Below are positions 47,040 through 59,000 of a stretch of DNA of 64,000 nucleotides, in pieces (the first letter of the stretch is position 1; every line of letters begins with the position of its first letter). The stretch is from Tubiluchus corallicola. Lineage: Eukaryota; Priapulida; Priapulimorpha; Priapulimorphida; Tubiluchidae. A program made the position numbers and the translations under genes. The notes beneath the pieces were generated by a model. That model was not told the DNA's origin. It did no database searches and saw only the letters and a list, made by a program, of their open reading frames with translations. The stretch lies in NCBI GenBank assembly GCA_030141605.1, contig JAQGDQ010000429.1:62001-126000 (forward strand). The letters are read 5' to 3'.

Positions 47040-49720
47040 GACTATATAGAGGTGCGCATTGCAGATGTATATGCGGGTGTGAAGTAATAGAAATATTATT
47101 ATACTAGAGGGGAAGTTTCTGAAAATGAAAAATAATAACAAATCGTGATTGAGTGATAAGTTATATGTTTCAAGTAAGTGTAATTTATAATTTTTTTTAA
47201 ATATAGACAATGAGTTGGCATTTTTTATAGCTGGAGCAATTGAATTCCCTATGTAAGAGCCATTGTATTTATTAGAAAATTTTCTAACATTTGTGTCACA
47301 CTGTATGTAGTGATAGTTAAGTCTATATCGTGTATCGTAATTATGTATCTCAGCATTCAAACAAAAATAATCAGTAAATAAGGGTGGCAATAATTTATGA
47401 GAGAATTTGTACACGAAAATGGCAGTTTGGAACTTATTAATGTCATAAATGTTTAGAAAATTTAGTTTTTTAAATATTAGCGGTGTATGGTTCTGATAAC
47501 CGGCAAATGTTATAGCTCGCACTATATTCTTCTGAATCAGGTGAATTTTTTTCAATCGACTGGTGTATGTGCTTCCCCAAACAATGTCTGAATTATTAAG
47601 ATAGGGTAAAAAAAGAGAATTATATAATAATACAAGTATTGATTTAGGCAATATGCGTCTAACTCTGTATATAATACCTATGGATTTGGAGATTTTGCTT
47701 TCGATAAATCTAAGATGCTCTTGCCAAATTAGGTGTTCATCTATGGTGATGCTAAGAACATAGTATGTTTTACTTTATTTATTGGGACTTCATCGATTTT
47801 TACTGTAAGATTACTAGGGATTCTTTTATTTTTATTTGTGAATACAATAAATTTAGTTTTTTCAATATTCAGTGACAACTTATTAGCTTTAAACAGGTGG
47901 AGAGGTGTACAAGTTCTTGGTTTACAGTGTTTATCGTTGATTCATAGTTTGAGTGACTATAGAAGATGTTAGTATCATTGGCAAATAAAATGAAGTCTAG
48001 CATTATGGAGATCATTAATATAGAAAAGAAAAAGCAATGGGCCTAAGATTGAGCCTTGTGGGATCTATAATTGATTTGCTTCACAGAAGAAAATGTGTTA
48101 TCTATTAGTATGGATTATTTTCTGTTGTGTAAATAACTTGTAAACAACTGTAAAGGTAGACCTCTGACACCATAGTTGTTTAATTTAGCTAAGCGTATTT
48201 TATGGTCAATAGTATCAAAGGCCTTAGATAAATCAATAAAGATACCAATTGTAAATTCATATATTGTCAATTGCATTTGATATTAAATCAAGAAGTTGAA
48301 GTAGAGCCATGTAAGTGCAATGGTTTTGTCTAAAGCCTAGTTGTTTGCTATATAATATGTTTTTTAATGAAACTTAATAGTCTATTATACATTAGTCTTT
48401 CAAGAATTTTGGAAAAACAGGGAAGAATTGAAATGGGCCTATAATTTTGAAACTGGGACTTATCATCACTTTTAAAAATTTGATTAACCTTAGCTATTTT
48501 TAGAGAGTCTGGGATTATTACCTGCTGAAAATGACTTGTTAAACATATTAAGTAGAGGTTCAGCAATACAGTGGATGGATTTTTTTAAGGATAATTTGTG
48601 ATATATCATCATACCTTGTACTGTTTTTATTTTTTAAATTATTTGCCCCATTTAACAGCCCCATTTTATCAATTGGAAGCAACTGCATTGTTTTCCTACA
48701 TGCATTTGGTAAATATGAAAAATATGATGTATTTGTAATGGGAATTGTGTCTGCTAGAGCTGATCCTACATCTACAAAATAGTTATTAAAGCCATCGGAT
48801 ATTTCTTTTGATGTCATTGGGTTATGCTGTGTTTTTTTGAAATGTGACTGTTCTATATGAGAAGTATCTCTTTTATTAATAGCTAAATTTATAATTTTCC
48901 ATGTTTTTCTCATGTTATTCATATTACTTTTAATTGTATTGGCATAATAATATTTTTGAGCTTTTCTTAGTATTGACGTTAAATTATTTCTATATGTTTC
49001 ATAATGGTCAATGTTCAGATCAGTAGGGTTTTTTAATTTTAGCTTATACAATTTATTTTTGTGTTTAATTGAGTGGATCAACCCGCTTGTTAGGTTTATT
49101 TAACATCCGTGGCTTTATTATTTTTGTGACTAGTGGAAAGCTATCATCGAAATATTGCAGTAATTTTTAAAGAAGGATTGAAAAGCCGAGTCAGGGTTAT
49201 GTATGCAAAAGATTTGGGACCAGTCATAGGATGCTAGTTTGGACTTGAAGTCTGCGATGGTGCTATCATTACAATTCTAAATTTTGAAACTATTGGTTTT
49301 GAGTGAAGTGCCACTTTTAAACTAGTTACTGAATAAATGGTAAAATGGTCAGATATATCACTGATAGTAAATCTGTTATTTAACAAAAATTCTTGGACAT
49401 GTTTCTACAATTATGATTAAATATCGAAAGTTGAGTATCACTGGTATTTGTGTTTGTGTTAGATTTTATTATAGCAGTATTTATATTGATATCTGTGGTA
49501 TAGTCACAATTTATTCTGCTAATTCTGTTATAGAAGTTTAAGTCTGGATTAAAATCTGCATACAGTGAAGACAATAATTTTTCATTATAATTAAACGGAT
49601 TTAGATGTAATTCAGTAAGTTGTAAAGTAACTGAATCAGGTAAATCGATCATGTCAATAGGGTTTTTGAATTGTATTTCATTTTCTATATTATTGAAGGG
49701 CAATATATCTGCAAGACATT
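47040..49720 (-). mobile_element. Degenerate non-LTR retrotransposon (CR1/L2/Jockey group), about 2.7 kb
   Basis: Broken minus-strand frames form one LINE ORF2 in order. 49703-49380 ends with LSIFNHNCRNMSKNF, like the start of an AP endonuclease. 49081-48560 is the linker to the RT and includes GLLNGANNLKNKNSTRYDDI. 48566-48348 holds IPDSLKIAKVNQIFKSDD and NYRPISILPCFSKILERLMY. The catalytic motif near 48000 is decayed (FANDTN instead of F/YADDT). 47651-47037 is the C-terminal region (SRLKKIHLIQKNIVRAITFA). Several frameshifts and stops show it is inactive. It differs clearly from the 44-kb fragment, so two LINE families are present. Confidence 0.85.
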
Positions 49721-50596
49721 TTGTACAGTACCACTAGTCTACACTATTAGTTAAAACATTGTATAGCTCTGCCGTTAGATTAGTACATATCAAGTGTTGC
49801 CAAATTCCGCAAACGTTACATAACAGACATTTGTGGTCATTCTGTACCTTATTAAAACATATAAATCATAGAATTAATGAAAGTATTTAAAGAAAAAAAT
49901 TAATAAAAAAATCAGTCTGCATAATAATTTTTTGGCATAAAGCTATACTGTGCAGTGTTCAGCTTCGCTCACAGGATAATTGTTGTTGCAATTTGGTATG
50001 CAGGCAAAGAATAAAATAAAGCTTTATTAATGAATGGTTTTTGTATTTGTTGTATTTGGTTCATGGTTGAATAGTCATGTGAGTGTCATGGTGCGGCCTC
50101 ATGCTCGATACTTGTTTTGGGTGGTGTACACGGTGTAAACTCACTCTTTACCGCTTAGATGGAAAATGTATATAGAGTATACATCCGTTAATAAATCTGC
50201 CTTGATGCAAAGCTAAATGGATTTGTTTAGTAGTTGGATTTGTAAACCAAAGAGATCTATAATAGCATTTTCTGTATAATTATAGTGTAAACAGTAAACT
50301 GCATGCGAATGCTAATAATTCATTACTTAAAGTAAAGTGGACTGCTAAAGACAAAGAATTATGTGGAAAAAATGCAAAGATGCAAAATGTGCTTAGAAAT
50401 AAGACTCTGATCTAGCTCAAGTTAAAACCCTGGAATAGTTGTGTGGTCTCACATCAAGGTGGATTTATAAAGCGAAGTTTGGATTTAATAAACGATTAAT
50501 TTTACTAGTATTGTCAGTTGCATTCCAGCCATGTAGGGCACACTAAGTGGCTGGTTTTATTATGCTTATGCATAGATTTATTGAACATGTTCTACC

Positions 50597-50620
50597 ATAT
50601 ATATATATATATATATATAT
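50597..50620. repeat. (AT)n microsatellite
   Basis: About 12 uninterrupted AT units. Confidence 0.97.
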
Positions 50621-52188
50621 CATCATCAAATTTGCATCAGACAACTACTGGTGTAAATACAGAAGAGTTTTCTCCCCCTTTAGGTGTACTTTTGGCAGTA
50701 AACCCTGAAAATTTCTCTGCCATTTATTTGTAAAATCGAATGCTTGAAGGTTTTCAATTTTTATGTTTACGCCTGCATTCAAGGTATTATTAAACAGAGC
50801 CCGAATTTCGATTTTCTCCTATAGAGGGGTAACAGCCAGTGCATGTGCTTGTTTATCAATTAAACCTTGTTTTTACAGAAAAAAATTTCAAGTAATAAAG
50901 GGATATTACTTTACCAGGATATTATTCCATTATTATCGGCAGCCTCTAAAAAACTGCTAACTTGAAATTGAGACAAACGCCGATACGCAGTATGCATCTA
51001 TTGGCAAATTGACTGTCCACAAAAACTTACAATTTGTCGGTTTAAATGAGTCAGCCAAAAATAAATAGTAACTTACCGTTAGCTTATCCATTATGAGATA
51101 AAGATTTATGGCAGACCAGCAATCAGTGTGGTGCAATACTACCACACGGGGCTTTGCTTGTAATTAGCCTTTTGCTTTAGGCTTCTAACCTGGTTAAAAA
51201 CGTAACATGTAAGGTGAAAGGAAAAATATGGAATAAAATTTTGTTGGCCACTTGATAATTTTTGGCTTGATCAGGTTTCCGATAAAAAAATTTACAGTTT
51301 TCATCGATGGATGTGGGGCACAACATTCGCTTTTTCACACACGAAAGAAACCAAACTAAAGCATTGTGGAGTGAAACAGTAGTATTGATGGAGCCAAATA
51401 TCGTACCGTACCAAACTGTCCGCATTGTCTGCATATTCTGTCCGTGCAAATTCCGGATGCACGTGAATACACCCTTAAGATCTAGTAGTGACATTGAACA
51501 GCATGGAATGTAGTTTTATGATGTTCCTCTTTCACTCATTTGCCAAATGTTCCCGTCTATTAAATTAATTTAGATGCGCAGAGATAGCTTTGTTATTGTC
51601 TATAATTTACAAGGTGTTGCCAGGCTGCATGCATACTTGTCATGGTGAGTCAATTGAACCTAAATTCCCGTGAATTTCCACGCAGTGCCTACACACTTAA
51701 ATCTAACTAGGAGTGTGGTTCGAATTTCTTGGGGGCAGAGCTTATTTTTTTCAAGTCGGGATGCCTTGGACAATGGAAATCAAAACTTTCACGTGCAATG
51801 TTCAAATACAGCGCTTTTTTTATAAAAACTTTCCCCTTTCGACCATATATTCATTTAAGTTATCGAAGCAGCTGTAAGTGGGCCATTTTTCGGAGAACTC
51901 AGTACTAGATACGCCCCTCTGTTGCTATAACCTACTATTTTAGTGAGTCGGCGCACATACCCATGTATCTCAGTTAGCCCGCAGGCAAATAACAAAAATG
52001 AAGATGGGATGTACGAAGCGAGTACATTCCAATCGGATATTTGTGCGTTGCTGATCTGTGTACCAGCTCTAATCCGTGTCGTTGTTTGTTTACTTTGTTT
52101 ACAGCTCCGCACAAATATGACACACTTTTTGTTGTGAGCTCCAGTGCGGTAGAGTTTTAGTCTGAGATCTTTAATACGCGGTTGCCTT

Positions 52189-52212
52189 TGTGTGTGTGTG
52201 TGTGTGTGTGTG
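52189..52212. repeat. (TG)n microsatellite
   Basis: About 12 TG units, roughly 0.8 kb upstream of the CLIP1 start codon. Confidence 0.97.
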
Positions 52213-53009
52213 CAAGCTTCTACTAAACGATAATAAGATTATTAATTTTCCGTGTTTAGTGTGTTTCACTTTGGAGCGTGTTGTATTACTAATTTAACTT
52301 CGATAAAATCCGAAGAAAAGTTTTTTTTATTTTGATTAATTAATGAACAAGAAAGAAGAATGCAAATAGCAGAGATTGTAACAGGTGAAGATTCAGTAGT
52401 GTTTCTGAGTAGTGTATACTACGTTAATTTAAATAGCTAAAAAGTTGAACACTTTGACTTTTGAGTTTTTAATACTTTTATAATTGTGTGGATGACTTTG
52501 TGAAGCATGTATTGGTTACAAGTTTTGGCAGTTAGTAAGCACAGTACTCAATTCCTGACCGAACTTTGTAATCACATTTTCTTTCTGTGAGTTCTAGTGA
52601 CTATGATTCTTTCTTGTAATAAACACAACTCGGCTAATTAAAGTATGACTGTTTTAAATTACGATACGTGATACTTAATCCTTTGAATTGAATCCTTATT
52701 TTTTCCGCACTACGCATATTATATCAATTATAACACGTAATACATATTATATTATAACAGATTAATATGCATCTTATGTGTTGAACAGAACTTTACTTCT
52801 TTAATAATTCATCAGTTAAAGTGCATTAACTTGTTATTACCTGTAATCGCCATTTGCCACACCTTGCCATCGCTTGGATTACCTTTCAACACTTTTATTC
52901 CAGGTATCAGCCATACGTTTTGGTAGCTTTTGCATTACAAGTTTGGTATGTGACCTTGCGGCAAAATGTCACTGAATGAGTAGCAAGCTGTGTTTCCCAT
53001 TTAAAAGCA

Positions 53010-56000
53010 ATGAGTGGCAAACCGTCCGGTTTACGCCCGCCGTCGAAGTTGCCGTCAAAATCGACTAGTCCTACCGCAAGTGCTAAGCTCGCGGGTAAGT
53101 TATCCTGTAAACAGTTATTAGATTTTCGAAAAGAAATTTTACCTTCAATTAATTCCAGCAATTTTTTTAAAAATGTGACCAATTATTGAAAGGTCATTGA
53201 ACTTGGTGAGGATTATTAATAGATCAATGAAACTGATTGGCTATTTAGTACTGGTTAATCTCAATATTGATTGTAATAAGAAATCGCCTTGAAATCAAAT
53301 TGTAGGATCAATAATGCTCATGCATACATTTACTTGGCATATCAAATCTCTGGGACAGGGTAACATTAGCACGTGTGTAGTACATTTATTTTGAAATAGA
53401 CATCTAGAAATTCTACAAGCTGTTTGGGCCCCATAATCTTTGAGATATCTAGTTTAGCAATCTTTTCTCCAACTGCTAGAAAAGAGGTCCTTTGAAATTC
53501 CTTATAAAATTTCTGTCTAAATTTTTTTTTAGACTTTTATGCCTGTTTATTGCAGACTGTGCGTTTAGATTACCCCCAGAGTCTTTGTTTTATGCTTTTT
53601 TCGAAACCAATGTGCACGCTTTGAGGTCTGCTGAACTTGCAAGTCTAGACTGCTTGTACCCCATTGCTATTTTTATCAGTATAGTTTTACACGTGTGTGT
53701 TGTTTGTTTGTGCATGATTATGTGTGCATGTGTTGTGCAGATGCTGTGGCCACTAGTGCACGCAAGGCGGGTATGCCTCGTACAGCTGCAAACCAGTATG
53801 CCAACAGTGTGGTGGACAAATTACCAGGTATAATCATTTTATACTACAAAATGTATGCTTTATGTTAGATTTAAAGGAACACGGGATGATTTTTCATATA
53901 CTACTCCATTTTCAAGTCTGATAAAAAGTATACATTTTAACACAATTAATACTGCAAAAGTGTTTCTAAAAATTAAATTCTATATTTAAAACTTAATTAA
54001 CGCCAGTTCATGACATCACAAACTAACAGTTTTCAACAGCAAAAATGTTCCATGAGTGTGTTGCTCATCACAAACTAACACTTCTGAACTGAAAGGTACA
54101 GCACCTGTTTTTTGTGTAATGCGCTACCAAAATGCAGGCGCTAGTGGCGCAGACGTGAAATTGTGTTTGTATAGTAATAATTGTTTCACGTAAGTCATTT
54201 TTTAAAAAAATAGCATGTTTTCTTTCAATATTTTAAAGAGTAGATTGTTTTGACCTACAGTTTAAGATTGGGTCCGGTTTTTGGTTTAAGAAAATTATTT
54301 ACGCGGTCCCACAAGTTTGCTGGTACATAAAAGCCAGTTGTTGTCTCTCATAAAACCAATTTAGAATTTAAAGATTCTAGTAAGCAAATTTTGTCAATTA
54401 ATTAAATTGGATCTTACAATAATTAAACGTGATAAAAAATTAATACTACAAATGCGAAAATAATTAAGTTTTGATGCCAAATGTAAAAGACAGGCAATCT
54501 GGAAGAGTCAGGATACCGCCTGGATTTGAACCAGGATCATCAGCTTATGTTGCACTTTTGCTTACCACTGGAAATGCTGTATTTGGTTGGTCAGCTATAG
54601 GATGAACGCTGGACTGCCTTGTCTGTTGAAAGACTCGGTGGCTTTGTTGTTAAGGCATCTGCAATGTGAGCAGGAGGTGCCCGGTTCAAACCCAGACTGT
54701 ATCTATGCATTTCCACATTTCTTATCTTTCAAGTTATTACCAAAATTTAATTAATTTTGGATTGGTAACATCATCGATAATAATCCTGACATTAAAATTA
54801 CAATAATTAATGATAAATAGAATTGTTCACAGAATTATTTTAGTATTTCTCTCTCTATTTTCGCTTAAGCAACCTCTTATAGTTCATATAATTTTGTTCT
54901 TATGGCAGTTGAAACTATCTTAAATGCATTTCACTTTGGAACCTAGGTACAAAAAAATCAGTTTGTAGTAGGCGTTCCAAAGGCAGCTAGTACAGCGTGC
55001 ACGTCTGCCGTACATTTAAAAAACCGCTAGCTCCAACCGCATTCCTAGCATTGCAACACTTCATCAATCATACGTCCTATCAGCGGCAATCGACTGTAGT
55101 ACCTTATCTACAGTACTACTGTGTGCTCATGGAGACGTAGTATTTCAGTGGCTGCTGGAGTGGCGTATATCACAGACATCCAGAATGCGTTGTGCACCTG
55201 CAGAATAGCGGCGTATAAAAAATCAAGAGGGAATACTAACATTATTAACAGACATATAAATTCCTCCTACTGTCATGGGTTCAAATCCCAAATAGTCCGC
55301 AATTTTTCAGCTTTTCCTTTCTCCAATTCACAACCTGCAGTGGGTAATAATTGTTAAAAAGGAATCGCCATGGTTTATAGACACTCTTGCAATGATAGTC
55401 ATAATCTAATTAATTAATGATATCGAGAAAATTTGAGAAGAGTGCTGATAACGTAAGTAACCCCCTACTGACATTGCTGTTGGATTATAAATAGAGGAAC
55501 ATTTTGGTAATTGTTTACTATTGAGATTTTATCTAGTCCTAAATTATGTAAAGAAAATTTCCAGCTTGCATAAATAAAATCCATGATGTATAGAAATATG
55601 AAAGTGCCAAAATAAACAGAAGCTATGAAAAAACTGCTAAAAACATTAATCTAAAATTTCATAGGTAATTTTCAAATCACATATTATTTATATAGTTCTT
55701 GCTTATATTTATTTGCCAGCAAACGTTGCATGGTTGTACCTGATAATGATGTTGGTTATGGGTAACCTGCTGTTTTAGCTTTAAATTTAAAATTTTCACC
55801 AGAATTCTAGTTTTGCTGTTGTTTGAAGTTCTTTCAAAGTGGATTTCCCATATTGTACTATAGCAATCCGAAATCTACAAGATTTATACTTTCCGGTCTG
55901 CCATTTCAGGTCATAAAGCATTGCTTTAAAAATGTAAATTATTACTACTTCATTGAATGAATAAATTGTGAGCGATATTTTTAAACTCTAGCGGCATTGT

Positions 56001-59000
56001 TATTTCTTGCACATCTAATGTTTGTGAATTTTTACTGCCTTGAGATACTAACGTGTCTGCATGTGTCAGTTAATTAACAATCACGTCATTAATCAGCATT
56101 ATTAAGTCAAATAATCACCAGTTGCACCAAGACACTTCATCAACAGTATTTTACCTGGCAGTGAAATTTTATTTTTATAAATTGTAATTGAAATTACATA
56201 TTCTAAAAAATGTTTATGATAGGTGTATTGTAATACTGTTAGCACCATTCGTTTGTTTAAAGAATAAAGGGCATAATTCACCAATGACGGCTTACGGCTT
56301 GTTCACAATAGAGAGTTTTCGCTGAGAGTTCTCGTAATAAATAGAGCTTGCCTGCAAGAAACTCATGAGAGAACTCTCAGCACCTGTAGGACAGTTTGCA
56401 ATAACTTGTCGAGAGAACTTGCCAAACTGTTCACACTTGCGAGTTTACTCTCAGACAGAACTCCAGAGGGAAGATTCTCTAGTAAGAATGCGCCGTAAGT
56501 TATCAACAGATGCTAAATCTATTCACCTGTTTGACAGAATGCTTTTGCTACTTTTAGCTGCTGATTCTGATGGCACGACTCCAACTGAGGATTATTTTGT
56601 TGGCAACAGAGTATATGTTGGTGGTACGAAACCAGGCTACATTGCCTACCTCGGTGAGACAAAGTTTGCACCCGGTGACTGGGCAGGTATTGTATTAGAT
56701 GAACCAATAGGTAAAAATAATGGTACGGTAGCTGGCGTGCAGTACTTTCAGTGCGAACCCAAGCGGGGCGTGTTTTCTCGAACAAGCAAGTTAACTCGTG
56801 AACCGGTGTTAGATAGTGGCGATGCAGCTACGGTTGCGAACGCCAGGACGACGGTTTCGAAATCACAAACTGAGACGAACTCGGCTGCCGGTGATAGTGC
56901 AAAGCCTGCCGTAAAACCTACTCCCAAAAGTGCAGCTGCTAAAGGTGGCCTGCAACGAGCTTCGTCTAATGCGAGTTTGAACTCTGAAAGTGATGATCGT
57001 AAAGCTAATCTGCAAGTGGACGATAGAGTGCTGGTCAGCGGTACTAAAATTGGAACTTTGCGCTACATCGGCACTACAGACTTTGCCAAGGGGGAATGGT
57101 GTGGGGTTGAACTAGATGACCCATTAGGCAAAAATGATGGTAGTGTTGCCGGAAAGAGGTAATAAATCTGTTTATTTTCTCACTTTTCGTCTTTATTGGT
57201 GTGTTTCGCTAATTCATCCTTGAATAGTGACCTTCAATGTGGTAGAATTATATAATTAGAATAAAATTACATTTGCACACAAGAACGTCAGCATTGTGCA
57301 GGTGTTAGAAATGCCTTTTTTTGAGAATCAGTTAAGTCTTTTAGATGAAGGGCACCATAATTTATCTGCAAAGTGAGTTGTTACTTGTTAGCCTGTCAGG
57401 TTGTAACAGGTACACACTGGCATTTGTCATGTGGAAACTTGATATTTATGAATAATAGCCACAGAGCGCAAGTATGTGATTCAGACGTCTTTTTGTCAGA
57501 GGTAGATTGAGGATCTCGCAGGGCCTAAATGTATATAGGCTATGGACAACCATACATCCAATTGTGCTATACTGCTGATTCCGGAATTTATTCACACGGA
57601 ATATTTCAGTCCGAATCTTATTTATGTGATTAATCATTAGTTCAAAAATAAACTCATGTACAGATCAGATTGTCATTTATCTTGTGATAAACTATTAAAA
57701 AGTAAAGTTGTTCTTTATTTTTTGTGTGGACTTATTAACAGCTTTTATCATTAGTCGTACCAATGAGAAATGTTCATGTTTGTCCTGCTTTTTGCCTGGG
57801 TTAACCAAAAGCCGAGTTGTTGTTCGTCACTCAGAAATGGTGATTCTAAAGCATTGGACAATAATAAATATGCTGCACATGTCTAAATGTCCTACTCTGA
57901 GAAAGGTCAAATTCTCTTATCTAAATGGCATATGTGTCCAAGTAACCGGTGTGCAAAACAGACAGTCCCATGTTCATTTTATATAATTTATTTATCCTGT
58001 TTATTAAATAGAATTACCTGATTAATTGGTCGTCAGTTTCAGGACTCCGAGGGCCTGTCTAAATTTAGGCCCTAAGCCTTTTTAACCTAATGATTAATCT
58101 GCCCCTGCTTTTTATTACTGTAATTTTATACTTTTATCTGGTGCAGTGTATTAGCAGAGGAGTTTAACAAATGACAACTCCTCATTTAGTTGTAAAAACT
58201 CCCAGATTTTGCTTGCATTGTTGCTTTTCAAGTTTATTGATATTGTATTGTTACATTTCAAATGGATAGCTTCTAATCTACTGTTTCTAAAATGTACTCA
58301 TTTTAATTTAGGTATTTTCAGTGCAAGTTGAAGTATGGTTTATTTGCTCCGACCCACAAAGTCGTTCGCCTCGCCCGGCCTCCGCCTCAAGTAAAGCCAT
58401 TGACGAAACAGTCTCTCGTGAGTCATAGCGGCTTGCGTCGCTCTCGAAGCGGCAGTCACGAATCCGTCAACACCATCAGCTCGACATCGTCGCGTGGGCG
58501 GGTAAGATTGGGTGTGACCTCACTAACCAGCCAGGTACTTGTCACTGGATTGCATAGTCTAACCACGGGACTGGGCAGAGTTGCAGCTTGTTCACGACAC
58601 AGTGTTTCCCCCGTACTGGAAAAATGTTGTTTTACAAAATTTTGCTTTTCCAGTTTATTCTTTATTGCATCTTGCCAGTCAAATTAGGCCTATGCATTGC
58701 ATTTTGGAACAAAACTCAGAAAGACACCGAATAAATTTTAAATTTTATCAGCATTCTCTTCTTTCTTGTTTATTTGATTGCTTGGGTTTTTTGAAAGCTG
58801 CATTATCTGCTCTCTGTCTCTTGTTTAACTGTTTACTCCGTAGCTATTGGTGCATTTTGTTTTTGTTTCTTTGGTGAAAGAGCTTGTCTCTCGGGAAGGC
58901 TGTTTTGCCTACTTAGTCATAGTGCTGAATACCTTTTGTAAAAAACTTCTTGATTAGTTTAGTTAACATTTTGTGCTTGAATTGGCACTTCCCAAAGTTA

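Larger units (their letters stand above)
49740..53009. other. Intergenic region upstream of CLIP1
   Basis: No coding exon recognised. An (AT)n tract lies at 50597-50620 and a (TG)n tract at 52189-52212. Moderately open frames around 51177-51513 and 51855-52137 have no recognisable domain. A non-coding first exon and the promoter of CLIP1 probably lie in the right third. Confidence 0.4.

Noticed and set aside
56365-56557. In-frame ATG 193 bp upstream of CLIP1 exon 3, making a longer open frame
   Set aside because: The segment lies before a proper acceptor (CTTTTAG) and its Leu run comes from the pyrimidine tract; exon 2 already joins exon 3 in phase.
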